Positions 1 through 7,023 of a stretch of DNA of 8,227 nt are shown here, piece after piece. The position numbers and the translations under genes are program-made. Position 1 is the first letter of the stretch. The number at the start of each line of letters is the position of its first letter. Below the pieces are notes generated by a model that searched no databases, was not told the origin of the DNA, and worked only from the letters and a program-made list of their open reading frames with translations. This DNA is from Firmicutes bacterium UBA3871. Lineage in GTDB: Bacteria > Bacillota > Clostridia > Peptostreptococcales > Anaerovoracaceae. Location of the stretch: NCBI GenBank assembly GCA_002392265.1, contig DGGP01000013.1, forward strand, positions 1 to 8,227, read 5' to 3'.

Positions 1-47
1 CCCTGTCCGCCTGCAAGCAGCATTGCAATACACTTTTTTTTCTTCAT
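1..47 (-). CDS. glgC: Glucose-1-phosphate adenylyltransferase (ADP-glucose pyrophosphorylase), N-terminal fragment cut by the window edge
   Basis: Only the first 15 codons and two bases are visible, read leftwards from the ATG at 47. They give MKKKKCIAMLLAGGQ followed by an incomplete Gly codon. The IAMLLAGGQG string is the start of the nucleotidyltransferase (Rossmann-type) fold of bacterial GlgC, where the glycine-rich LLAGGxG loop binds the nucleotide. A strong Shine-Dalgarno sequence, GGAGG (62-58), lies 10 bp before the ATG and fixes the start. The gene begins 18 bp after the glgP stop, with no terminator between, so it should be co-transcribed with glgB and glgP. The family makes ADP-glucose from glucose-1-phosphate and ATP, the committed step of bacterial glycogen synthesis. 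The paralogue glgD or another sugar nucleotidyltransferase is possible from so short a fragment, but the basic N-terminus, the AMLLAGGQG string and the glg neighbours favour glgC. Confidence 0.82.
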   Translation of the reverse strand, partial: MKKKKCIAMLLAGGQ

Positions 48-65
48 TACACATCCACCTCCGAA

Positions 66-2483
66 TTAGTCTGCCTTCCAAATCTCTTTAGCATATTCAG
101 TAATAGTTCTGTCACTTGAGAAATAACCGGATGCCGCAATGTTTCGCAGCGATATGCGGTTCCACGCATTGCGATCGGTATAAAGCTTCATTGTCTTTTC
201 CCATGCCGCAATATATGCAGGCAGGTCGCAAAGTACAAAGAAGAAGTCGTTCGAGAGCAGAAGTGAATCCTTTATGCCGGTAAAGTCTCCCGGGTTGTCC
301 GAAAAGGTACCGTCTGTCAGTGAATCCACAACACGCTTTATCCTTTCGTTCTTGCTGTAGCAGTCAAAAGCAAAGTATCCGCCGTTTTTGCGATAATGTT
401 CAACCTCTTCGGCTGTAAGTCCGAATATAGTGATATTTTCCCTTCCGACCTCATCGAGAATCTCGACGTTTGCGCCGTCCAGTGTTCCGAGCGTAATTGC
501 TCCGTTCATCATAAACTTCATATTACCTGTACCCGATGCCTCCATCCCGGCAGTGGATATCTGCTCGGAAATATCCGCAGCCGGATATATCAGCTGGGCT
601 GTGGATACCGAGAAATTCTCGACAAATACAACCTTTATCCTGCCGCCTACACGACTGTCATTGTTGACCTTTTCCGCAACGCGGTTTATCAGGTAAATAA
701 CATCCTTTGCGAACTTGTAGCCCTGGGCAGCCTTCCCCGCAAAGATGAAATTGCAAGGCGGCAGCGTAGGCGCAGTCCCGTCTGTCAGTCTGAAGTAATA
801 ATCTATAACCTTAAATATATTAAGCAGCTGTCTCTTGTATGCGTGGAAGCGCTTTACCTGTATGTCGAAAACGCCGTCCGGAATAACCGTGGTTCTGTTA
901 CCTACCTTCAGGTAATAAGCCAGTCTTTCCTTGTTGATCTTTTTGGCATTTTCAAGCGCCATCAGGAACACCGGATCGTTTTCTTTTTTGAGAAGCTCGG
1001 TAAGCTTTCCCGCATCGGACAGCCAGTCCTGTCCGAGCGTTCCGGTAATCAGCCGTTCAAGCGCTCTGTTCGATTCTGCCAGGAATCTCCTGTGAGATAC
1101 TCCGTTTGTTTTGTTGTTAAACTTTTCAGGCGAAAGCTTGTAGAAATCCTTGAAAACGATATCCTTCAGTATCTCGGAGTGAAGTGCTGCAACGCCGTTT
1201 ACCGAGTTTGAGGCAATAATCGAAAGATTTGCCATGTGCACCTGCCCGTCCCAAAGTATGGCAGTATTTGAAAGAACACTGTTGCGATTCTCAATATCCT
1301 CCGGAATCGAAGCCTTGAAGCGCCTGTCAATCTCCTCGATTATCATATAGGTTCTCGGCAGCATTTCTCTCATGATGTCAATCGACCAGCACTCAAGTGC
1401 TTCCGAAAGAATAGTATGATTTGTAAACGAAACGCTCCTCGTGACTATATCCCATGCCTGATCCCATTCAAGTCCGTATTCGTCCATCAGTATGCGCATC
1501 AGCTCCGGCGCGCAAAGCGCAGGGTGAGTATCGTTTGTGTGGATAGCGATGAGCTCAGGGAACCTTTCCCATGCCTCACCGTTCTGATTGTAAAAGCCTC
1601 TGACTATGGTCGTCAGACCTGCCACCACAAACATGTATTCCTGCTTTAGACGCAGCTTTTTGCCGTTTATCGTACTGTCATTAGGATACAGCATGTAGCT
1701 GATTGCCTCAGCCTCTGCCCTGTATCTGACCGCTCCGCTGTAATCGCCGCTGTCAAATGCGTCGAGGTCAAAGTTGTCTTTGTACGGCTCTGCGCTCCAA
1801 AGACGAAGGTTGTTTACATATTCACCCCCGATGCCCACTATAGGCACATCGTAAGGCACCGCCTTCACAAGCTCCCCGCCTTCCCAGGTGAACCAGAACT
1901 TGCCGTCCTCTTCGTGTCTCTTTACCTCACCGCCAAACCGGACAAGCACTGTGCTTTCGTCCTTCCGTACCTCCCACGGGTAGTCATTTTCAAGCCAGTT
2001 GTCAGCCTCTTCCTTTTGACGTCCATCCACGATTTTCTGCTTGAACAGCCCATAGCGGTAACGAATGCCGTTACCGTAGCCTGCCACACCTGTCGACGCC
2101 ATCGAGTCGAGGAAGCAAGCTGCAAGCCTGCCGAGGCCGCCGTTTCCGAGGCCCGGATCGACTTCCTGCTCTTCTATAGTTTCGAGGTCGGCGCCAAGCT
2201 CTTCGAGCGCTCCTGCAACCATGTCGCGAATCCCCAGATTTGAAAGGTAATCATCAAGCAGCCTTCCTATCAGGAACTCCATCGAGAAGTAATAGACTCT
2301 CTTCTTTTCCTCAAGGATGTACTTTTTTCCCGTTTCACTTTCTATTTCCCTCGCCATATCTGCTACGATATCCGCGAGAACCGCAAATCTTTCTCTGTCT
2401 GTGCAGCGTTCGAAAGGTCTGCCTATTTCCTGCAAGCAATAGCTTTGATATTTTTCGATAAACTCTTTTTTGCCTTTGAACAT
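66..2483 (-). CDS. glgP: Glycogen/alpha-glucan phosphorylase (GT35)
   Basis: This 805-residue protein is full length for the GT35 family. It phosphorolyses alpha-1,4-glucan from the non-reducing end to glucose-1-phosphate in the cytoplasm, with pyridoxal phosphate as cofactor. Landmarks in order are VYYFSMEFLIGR (63-74), the glycine loop DPGLGNGGLGRLAACFLDS (109-127), GIRYRYGLF (139-147), HTNDTHPALCAPELMR (315-330), the NKTNG motif (457-461), VKRFHAYKRQ (543-552) and EASGTGNMKFMMNGA (648-662). K656 in GNMK is the expected PLP Schiff-base lysine, and K544/R545 match the conserved phosphate-site pair. All key residues are present, so the enzyme is predicted to be active. The ATG is preceded by AAAGGA at a 7-bp spacing. 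The gene lies 24 bp after glgB and 18 bp before glgC, so degradation and synthesis functions share a transcript. Maltodextrin phosphorylase activity (MalP type) cannot be separated by sequence, but the glg context favours glycogen. The stretch after NKTNG (VSHRRF) differs from the common ITPRRW form. Confidence 0.97.
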   Translation of the reverse strand: MFKGKKEFIEKYQSYCLQEIGRPFERCTDRERFAVLADIVADMAREIESETGKKYILEEKKRVYYFSMEFLIGRLLDDYLSNLGIRDMVAGALEELGADLETIEEQEVDPGLGNGGLGRLAACFLDSMASTGVAGYGNGIRYRYGLFKQKIVDGRQKEEADNWLENDYPWEVRKDESTVLVRFGGEVKRHEEDGKFWFTWEGGELVKAVPYDVPIVGIGGEYVNNLRLWSAEPYKDNFDLDAFDSGDYSGAVRYRAEAEAISYMLYPNDSTINGKKLRLKQEYMFVVAGLTTIVRGFYNQNGEAWERFPELIAIHTNDTHPALCAPELMRILMDEYGLEWDQAWDIVTRSVSFTNHTILSEALECWSIDIMREMLPRTYMIIEEIDRRFKASIPEDIENRNSVLSNTAILWDGQVHMANLSIIASNSVNGVAALHSEILKDIVFKDFYKLSPEKFNNKTNGVSHRRFLAESNRALERLITGTLGQDWLSDAGKLTELLKKENDPVFLMALENAKKINKERLAYYLKVGNRTTVIPDGVFDIQVKRFHAYKRQLLNIFKVIDYYFRLTDGTAPTLPPCNFIFAGKAAQGYKFAKDVIYLINRVAEKVNNDSRVGGRIKVVFVENFSVSTAQLIYPAADISEQISTAGMEASGTGNMKFMMNGAITLGTLDGANVEILDEVGRENITIFGLTAEEVEHYRKNGGYFAFDCYSKNERIKRVVDSLTDGTFSDNPGDFTGIKDSLLLSNDFFFVLCDLPAYIAAWEKTMKLYTDRNAWNRISLRNIAASGYFSSDRTITEYAKEIWKAD

Positions 2484-2507
2484 TTATTTTTCCTTTACTT
2501 TCCCTTT

Positions 2508-4385
2508 TTATCTGCGTCGCTTCAATATCAGGCCGCCAATCGACGGAACCCTGATTTTAACCGAATTGTCAAATCCGTGCCAAGGTTCCTTTTCACTCTT
2601 TAACTCTTCGTAATTTACATATCCGTTTCCGCCAAATTCCTCTCTGTCGGTATTGAATATTTCATGCCATTTGCCGGCTCTCGGAACCCCAAGCCTGAAA
2701 TCTTCGTAGGTATCCGGCCTGAAGTTTATCAGAACCACCAGCTCGTCCTTCGGATTGAAGCCCTTTCTGGTAAATGCGATGATGGACTGTGCGGAATCAT
2801 CCGCATCAAGCCACCTGAAGCCTTCCTCCTCGTAGTTTCTCTCCCAGAGTGCAGGCTCCTTTGTGAATAAATGATTAAGCTCCTTTATCAGCTGTCTCTG
2901 CTTTCTGTGGGTTTCGTAATCATCTGCAAGGAACCACTCTATGCTTTCATAATAGCGCCATTCTATAAACTGAGCGATTTCGTTCCCCATAAAGCTGAGC
3001 TTTGCTCCCGGATGGCACATCTGATACAATGCCAAAACTCTCATGCCCGCAAACTGTCTCCAGTAATCGCCCGGCATGCGTCCGATCAGCGATTTCTTTC
3101 CGTGAACCACCTCATCGTGTGAAAGCGGCAGAATGAAGTTTTCATTAAAAGCATACATCATCGAGAAATTGAGCAGGCTGTGCCTATCAGGCCTCGATGG
3201 GAAATCTGTCTGCATATACGACAGCGTATCGTTCATCCAACCCATGTTCCACTTAAAGTGGAAGCCCAGGCCTCCATCCGATGGCGGATAGGTGACAAGC
3301 GGCCATGCAGTGCTTTCCTCCGCAATCATCATTACATCCGGATAGCGAGTGCCGACCTCGTAATTCAGCCGGCGAAGGAATGCCGATGCTTCGAGGTTTT
3401 CCTCCGTCCCCTTGCTGTTAAATATTTTATCCTTTTCGTTTTCGACACCAAAATTGAGGTAAAGCATACTCGATACGCCGTCAACTCTGATACCGTCTAC
3501 ATGGTATTTTTCGATCCAGAACAGGGCATTTGAAATCAGAAAGCTCTTTACCTCACCGCGCCCGAAATCAAATATGTCGGTTCCCCACTGCGGATGCTGC
3601 CTTTTTTCAAAGAGCATGCTGCCGTTAAAGGTTGACAGTCCGTGCTCATCCTTGCAGAAATGCCCCGGAACCCAGTCGATGATAACGCCTATATTTTCTT
3701 TGTGGCATGCATCAATCAGCATGCAAAGCTCCTTTGGCTTTCCGTAGCGTGAGGTAGGGGCATAGTAGCCCGTAATCTGGTATCCCCACGAGCCATCAAA
3801 AGGATGCTCCATAACAGGCATCAGCTCAATATGCGTGTAGCCCATCTCCTTTACGTAAGGCACCAGCTTTTTAGCAAGCGCACTGTATGAAAGCGCCTCA
3901 CCGTCCTCATCTCTGGCCCACGATCCGCAATGCACTTCGTATATGTTGAGAGGCTCCTCGAGAGGAGTGGTTTTCCTCCGCTTTTTCAGATATTCCTCAT
4001 CTTTCCACTCATAGTCAAGCTCCCGCGCAAGCTTTGATGCCGTTCCCGGCGCAACCTCCGCAGTGAATGCGTACGGATCGGCCTTGTAGAACTTTCTTCC
4101 GTCATGCGTTTCTATCACATATTTGTACAGCATGCCCGGCTTGATTTTGGGTATAAAAAGAGACCAGATTCCGCCCTCTTCAGGCGTCATCGGGTAAGCC
4201 TCCATGCTCCAGTCGCAGAATTCTCCCGTGACAAATACGTTTTTTACATCAGGTGCCCATACGCCGAAAAGATACCCCTTTTCGCCGTCTTTCTCTTTTT
4301 CATGTGCCCCCAGCTTTTCATAGCTCCTGAGGTACTCACCTCTTCTGAAAAGATAGATTTCGTCATTACTAAATAGATTATTCAC
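2508..4385 (-). CDS. glgB: 1,4-alpha-glucan branching enzyme (GH13 family)
   Basis: The protein cuts an alpha-1,4-glucan chain and rejoins it as an alpha-1,6 branch during glycogen synthesis. With the chosen GTG start it has 625 residues. An N-terminal CBM48/early-set domain covers roughly residues 25-120 (GVWAPDVKNVFVTGEF). A GH13 (beta/alpha)8 barrel follows (about 145-505), with EHPFDGSWGYQITGYYAPT, IDWVPGH, GIRVDGVSSMLY, MIAEEST and LPLSHDEVVHGK. A C-terminal beta domain ends at KRRR. Predicted catalytic residues are D302 (nucleophile), E356 (acid/base) and D424 (transition-state stabiliser). It is shorter than the roughly 730-residue E. coli enzyme because it lacks the extra N-terminal beta domain. 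The frame is also open to a GTG at 4400, but that codon has only a poor upstream SD. The GTG at 4385 has AAGGAG at a 6-bp spacing and is preferred. It is the first gene of the glg operon, behind its own promoter. Confidence 0.96.
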   Translation of the reverse strand: MNNLFSNDEIYLFRRGEYLRSYEKLGAHEKEKDGEKGYLFGVWAPDVKNVFVTGEFCDWSMEAYPMTPEEGGIWSLFIPKIKPGMLYKYVIETHDGRKFYKADPYAFTAEVAPGTASKLARELDYEWKDEEYLKKRRKTTPLEEPLNIYEVHCGSWARDEDGEALSYSALAKKLVPYVKEMGYTHIELMPVMEHPFDGSWGYQITGYYAPTSRYGKPKELCMLIDACHKENIGVIIDWVPGHFCKDEHGLSTFNGSMLFEKRQHPQWGTDIFDFGRGEVKSFLISNALFWIEKYHVDGIRVDGVSSMLYLNFGVENEKDKIFNSKGTEENLEASAFLRRLNYEVGTRYPDVMMIAEESTAWPLVTYPPSDGGLGFHFKWNMGWMNDTLSYMQTDFPSRPDRHSLLNFSMMYAFNENFILPLSHDEVVHGKKSLIGRMPGDYWRQFAGMRVLALYQMCHPGAKLSFMGNEIAQFIEWRYYESIEWFLADDYETHRKQRQLIKELNHLFTKEPALWERNYEEEGFRWLDADDSAQSIIAFTRKGFNPKDELVVLINFRPDTYEDFRLGVPRAGKWHEIFNTDREEFGGNGYVNYEELKSEKEPWHGFDNSVKIRVPSIGGLILKRRR

Positions 4386-4391
4386 GGATAT

Positions 4392-4397
4392 CTCCTT
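4392..4397 (-). promoter_or_regulatory. Shine-Dalgarno sequence that decides the glgB start
   Basis: Minus-strand AAGGAG at 4397-4392 is followed by the 6-bp spacer ATATCC and a GTG at 4385. This SD lies inside the longest open frame, which would start at the GTG at 4400. Upstream of 4400 only an ACGAG-like match is visible. The conserved N-terminal motif (YLRSYEKLGAH) comes later, so homology does not require the five extra residues. The start choice is inferred from the SD alone. Confidence 0.75.
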
Positions 4398-4440
4398 CAC
4401 AACTCGTTCTGAACTATTTGAATTTTCTTATATATTACGT

Positions 4441-4469
4441 ATTATACCACCAATTTGCGCAGTAGTGAA
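4441..4469 (-). promoter_or_regulatory. Predicted sigma-A promoter of the glgB-glgP-glgC operon
   Basis: On the minus strand, -35 TTCACT (4469-4464) is separated by 17 bp from a perfect -10 TATAAT (4446-4441). The -10 is preceded by TGG, making an extended TGnTATAAT element that would offset the weaker -35. The DNA upstream (about 4498-4481) is almost pure A/T and could act as an UP element. Transcription should start near 4434, leaving a leader of about 49 nt before the GTG at 4385. It is the only good promoter seen between the fba terminator and glgB. The assignment rests on the sequence match and position only. Confidence 0.8.
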
Positions 4470-4485
4470 CAATTCTTGTACAATT
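4466..4485 (-). repeat. Tandem AATTGTWCA direct repeat at the glgB promoter (candidate operator)
   Basis: Minus-strand AATTGTACA (4485-4477) and AATTGTTCA (4474-4466) match at 8 of 9 positions and are offset by 11 bp, about one helical turn. The second copy overlaps the -35 hexamer, and the first lies just upstream. The first copy also contains the palindrome TTGTACAA. A regulator bound to one face of the DNA here could repress or activate the glg operon. The region is AT-rich, so chance repetition is possible. I do not recognise the repeat as the site of a known regulator. Confidence 0.4.
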
Positions 4486-4499
4486 TATTTAAATATAAG

Positions 4500-4536
4500 A
4501 AAAAAAAGCCTGAAGAAATTCGCTTCTTCAGGCTTT
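4500..4536 (-). terminator. Rho-independent terminator of the pncB-fba unit
   Basis: Read on the minus strand, a perfect 13-bp stem, AAAGCCTGAAGAA (4536-4524) with its complement (4517-4505), encloses the 6-nt loop GCGAAT. The lower 3' arm ends in TTT and runs into five more T residues (4504-4500), giving eight in a row. It begins 17 bp after the fba stop codon. On the plus strand there is no T tract after the stem, so it is expected to work only for the minus strand. It insulates the glg operon from pncB-fba transcription. Confidence 0.95.
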
Positions 4537-4553
4537 GCAGACTATATTTTGTT

Positions 4554-5483
4554 TTATCTCTTTCCGGATGCATTTAATACATTCTTTATCTTGTGCTGTA
4601 CCATTCCCTGAATAGCTGCTCTTGCAGGGGAGAGATACTTGCGAGGGTCAAACTCCGCAGGGTTTTCGATGAGGAACTTTCTGACCTCTGCAGTCATTGC
4701 GAGACGCAGGTCTGTATCGATGTTAACCTTGCAAATACCCCACTTTGTGGACTCTCTAATCATGTCCTCAGGTACACCCTGCGCTCCCGGAATGTTTCCG
4801 CCATACTGGTTGCACTTGTTTACGAACTCAGGAAGCACTGTTGATGCTCCGTGGAGAACGAGAGGTGTGTCAGGAATCAGGTTGTGGATAGTCTTTAATC
4901 TCTCGAAATCAAGATAAGGCTCGCCCTTGAACTTGTAAGCGCCGTGGCTGGTGCCGATAGCGATTGCAAGTGAGTCAACGCCTGTGCGCTGTACGAACTC
5001 TGCAGCTTCCTCCGGATCGGTGAAAGTGGCGGATCTGGCATCAACCTTTATGTTGTCTTCAACGCCTGCGAGCTTGCCGAGCTCTGCTTCGACTACTACG
5101 CCGTGTGCGTGAGCATACTCTACAACCTGCTTTGTGAGGGCAATATTCTCCTCATAAGGATGCTTTGAGCCGTCGATCATAACCGATGTAAAACCGTCGT
5201 CCACGCACTTTTTGCAGATTTCAAAATCTTCGCCGTGGTCAAGATGCAGGCAGATATCGAGGCCTGTGTCAATTACAGCGGCTTCCACCAGCTTCATCAG
5301 GTAAGCCGGGCGTGCATATTTACGTGCGCCGGCTGAAACCTGCAGAATTACAGGAGCGTTCTCTTCCTTTACGGCGTCAACTATGCCCTGAATGATTTCC
5401 ATGTTGTTTACGTTGAATGCGCCGACAGCGTAATCACTTTTGAGTGCCTTAGCAAACATTTCCTTTGATGTTACAAGTGCCAT
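4554..5483 (-). CDS. fba: Class II (zinc-dependent) fructose-bisphosphate aldolase
   Basis: This 309-residue enzyme reversibly cleaves fructose-1,6-bisphosphate to dihydroxyacetone phosphate and glyceraldehyde-3-phosphate in glycolysis and gluconeogenesis. The class II signs are LHLDHG (79-84), with D82 as catalytic acid/base and H83 as zinc ligand. They are followed by GFTSVMIDGS (97-106), VEAELG (131-136, with E134), TSHG (H180), VLHGAS (H211) and NIDTD (254-258). H83, H180 and H211 are the expected metal ligands, and the 254-258 segment binds substrate phosphate. The longer HGAS loop containing NKCNQYGGNIPGAQGVPED and the FDPRKYL tail are typical of the clostridial-type subgroup. The ATG has a near-perfect AAGGAGG 7 bp upstream. 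It starts 18 bp after pncB, a gap with no room for a promoter, so it is probably transcribed from the pncB promoter and stops at the hairpin 17 bp downstream. Tagatose-bisphosphate aldolase is a related alternative, but no tagatose-pathway genes are nearby. The symbol fbaA is also used. Confidence 0.95.
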   Translation of the reverse strand: MALVTSKEMFAKALKSDYAVGAFNVNNMEIIQGIVDAVKEENAPVILQVSAGARKYARPAYLMKLVEAAVIDTGLDICLHLDHGEDFEICKKCVDDGFTSVMIDGSKHPYEENIALTKQVVEYAHAHGVVVEAELGKLAGVEDNIKVDARSATFTDPEEAAEFVQRTGVDSLAIAIGTSHGAYKFKGEPYLDFERLKTIHNLIPDTPLVLHGASTVLPEFVNKCNQYGGNIPGAQGVPEDMIRESTKWGICKVNIDTDLRLAMTAEVRKFLIENPAEFDPRKYLSPARAAIQGMVQHKIKNVLNASGKR

Positions 5484-5501
5484 CTGTTTTCCTCCTTTTT
5501 C

Positions 5502-6947
5502 CTACTCCGCTGCATGTTCTTCAAGCAGCTCATTCTTTACTTTCCAAAGCTCTTCCGAAAGGTCAACATAGTACTCCTGCGGATTTTCGAAACGAAGAAT
5601 TTCCGGCCAGAGGTTGTCAACCTGCTTTGCACAATACTCCCTGATTTCGTTTACGGAAGGAGACTCGTATACGCACTTGCCGCCGCTGAAAATCTGCTTT
5701 TGCAGTTCTTCAACACGGTAGTTTGTCAGCTTTTTCCTTTTCCATACCGCATTAGGGTTGAATATTTCATAGCCTTCAGCGCAAGGCACAGGCTCGCTCG
5801 CCAGAGCGATTACGTCGGCCAGTGCCTTGTTTGTAGCCTTGTCATAGAATCTGTAAAGCTTTTTATAGCCCGGATTTGTGATCTTTGCCACATTTTCGCT
5901 GATCTTAATCTTTGGTATCATCTTTCCGTCCTTTTCGAGTGCGGAAAGCTTGTAAACTCCGCCGAATACCGGCTCGCTCTTTGCTGTTATGAGTCTTTCG
6001 CCCACGCCGAAGGAATCAATGCATGCGCCTTCGCGGAGCACTTCACGAATGAGGTACTCGTCAAGTGAGTTTGAAATACAAATCTGGCAGTCGGTAAGGC
6101 CTGCTTCGTCGAGCATCTTTCTCGCCTGCTTGGTGAGGTATGTGATGTCGCCCGAGTCAATGCGTATGCCTTTCTTTGGCGGATTGAGTTCCTTGAATAC
6201 CTTTATGGCATTAGGAACGCCTGATTTTAATACGTTATATGTATCTACCAAAAGTACGCAGTTTGTCGGATAAATTTCCGCATACTTTTTGAATGCTTCG
6301 TATTCGCTGTCGTACATCTGTACCCAGCTGTGAGCCATGGTTCCGAGAGCCGGAACGCCCATGTCCCTGTCAACGACTGCGCAGGCAGTTCCCACGCATC
6401 CGGCGATATATGCGGCTCTGGCGCCATATGCGGCAGCCGATGTGCCGTGCGCACGACGAGTACCAAACTCCATTACAGCCCTACCGTTTGCTGACCTCAC
6501 AATACGGTTAGCCTTTGTGGCTATCAGGCTCTGATGGTTAATCATCAGCAGAATCAGAGTCTCCAAAAACTGTGCCTGAATAACAGGTCCCTTTACCGTT
6601 ACAATCGGCTCGTAAGGGAAAATTGGTGTTCCCTCCGGTACCGCCCAGATATCGCATTCAAGCTTGAAATTCTTTAGATAATCGAGGAATCTCTCAGAGA
6701 AAAATCCCTTTCCTCTGAGGAAGTTGATATCCTCATCCGTAAAGTGAAGTTCCTTGAGATACTCTATCAGCTGCTCAAGGCCTGCCATTATTGCGAAACC
6801 TCCGCCGTCAGGGATGTTTCTGAAGAACATGTCAAAGCATGCAATGTTGTCCGCCATCCCTGTTTCGAGATAACCATTAGCCATGGTCAGTTCGTAAAAG
6901 TCCGTCATCATGGTCATGTTTATCTCGTTCATAAATCTGTCGCTCAT
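5502..6947 (-). CDS. pncB: Nicotinate phosphoribosyltransferase
   Basis: This 481-residue enzyme makes nicotinate mononucleotide from nicotinate and PRPP, with ATP hydrolysis, in the Preiss-Handler NAD salvage pathway. Recognisable blocks are MTDFYELTMANGY (14-26), FGTRRAHG (161-168), LGTMAHSWVQMY (201-212), VDTYN (234-238), RIDSGD (262-267) and SFGVGERLITAKSEPVFGGVYKL (312-334). H206 in the GTMAHSWV block is the likely autophosphorylated histidine, and the FGVG segment belongs to the phosphoribosyl-phosphate site. Its length and the FGVGERL form fit the longer Firmicutes-type family rather than the roughly 400-residue enterobacterial PncB. The ATG at 6947 has AGGA 7 bp upstream. The next ATG (6932) lacks an SD, and the conserved N-terminal block begins soon after, so the first start is kept. 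It is the first gene of a two-gene unit with fba and has its own promoter overlapping the uvrA terminator region. Confidence 0.95.
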   Translation of the reverse strand: MSDRFMNEINMTMMTDFYELTMANGYLETGMADNIACFDMFFRNIPDGGGFAIMAGLEQLIEYLKELHFTDEDINFLRGKGFFSERFLDYLKNFKLECDIWAVPEGTPIFPYEPIVTVKGPVIQAQFLETLILLMINHQSLIATKANRIVRSANGRAVMEFGTRRAHGTSAAAYGARAAYIAGCVGTACAVVDRDMGVPALGTMAHSWVQMYDSEYEAFKKYAEIYPTNCVLLVDTYNVLKSGVPNAIKVFKELNPPKKGIRIDSGDITYLTKQARKMLDEAGLTDCQICISNSLDEYLIREVLREGACIDSFGVGERLITAKSEPVFGGVYKLSALEKDGKMIPKIKISENVAKITNPGYKKLYRFYDKATNKALADVIALASEPVPCAEGYEIFNPNAVWKRKKLTNYRVEELQKQIFSGGKCVYESPSVNEIREYCAKQVDNLWPEILRFENPQEYYVDLSEELWKVKNELLEEHAAE

Positions 6948-6985
6948 CGACCTTTCCTTTCTGTACTCCCTGCTGTCGGGATATT

Positions 6986-7023
6986 AAAAATTGAGAGGAT
7001 AGGGGAAATCCCCATCCTCTCAA
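6986..7023 (-). terminator. Rho-independent terminator of uvrA
   Basis: On the minus strand, TTGAGAGGATGGGG (7023-7010) pairs with CCCC-T-ATCCTCTCAA (7005-6991). This gives a 14-bp stem with one bulged T (7001) and an ATTT loop, followed by five T residues (6990-6986). It lies 32 bp after the uvrA stop codon and 38 bp before the pncB ATG. The same inverted repeat directly follows the -10 box of the predicted pncB promoter. It could therefore also serve as a 5' mRNA hairpin or an operator for pncB. Confidence 0.88.

Noticed and set aside
844..857. A catabolite-response-element-like sequence (GTAAAGCGCTTCCA on the minus strand)
   Set aside because: It is formed by the codons of the invariant VKRFH motif of glgP (K544-H547) and sits deep in the gene, so coding constraint explains it.
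396..1211. A 271-codon plus-strand open frame antisense to glgP
   Set aside because: It mirrors the highly conserved glgP coding sequence, shows no recognisable domain and has no good SD. It is explained as a frame shadow.
1922..2125. A 67-codon minus-strand frame within glgP in another phase
   Set aside because: It is fully internal to glgP, with no RBS and a basic, unstructured translation typical of an out-of-frame read.
5514..6068. A 184-codon plus-strand open frame antisense to the 3' part of pncB
   Set aside because: Its composition is low in recognisable motifs and it lies wholly within conserved pncB. No promoter or SD was seen.
6981..6986. TAATAT as an alternative -10 for pncB, downstream of the hairpin
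   Set aside because: The sequence 17 bp upstream (ATTTCC) is a poor -35, and the near-consensus promoter at 7024-7052 is far better.
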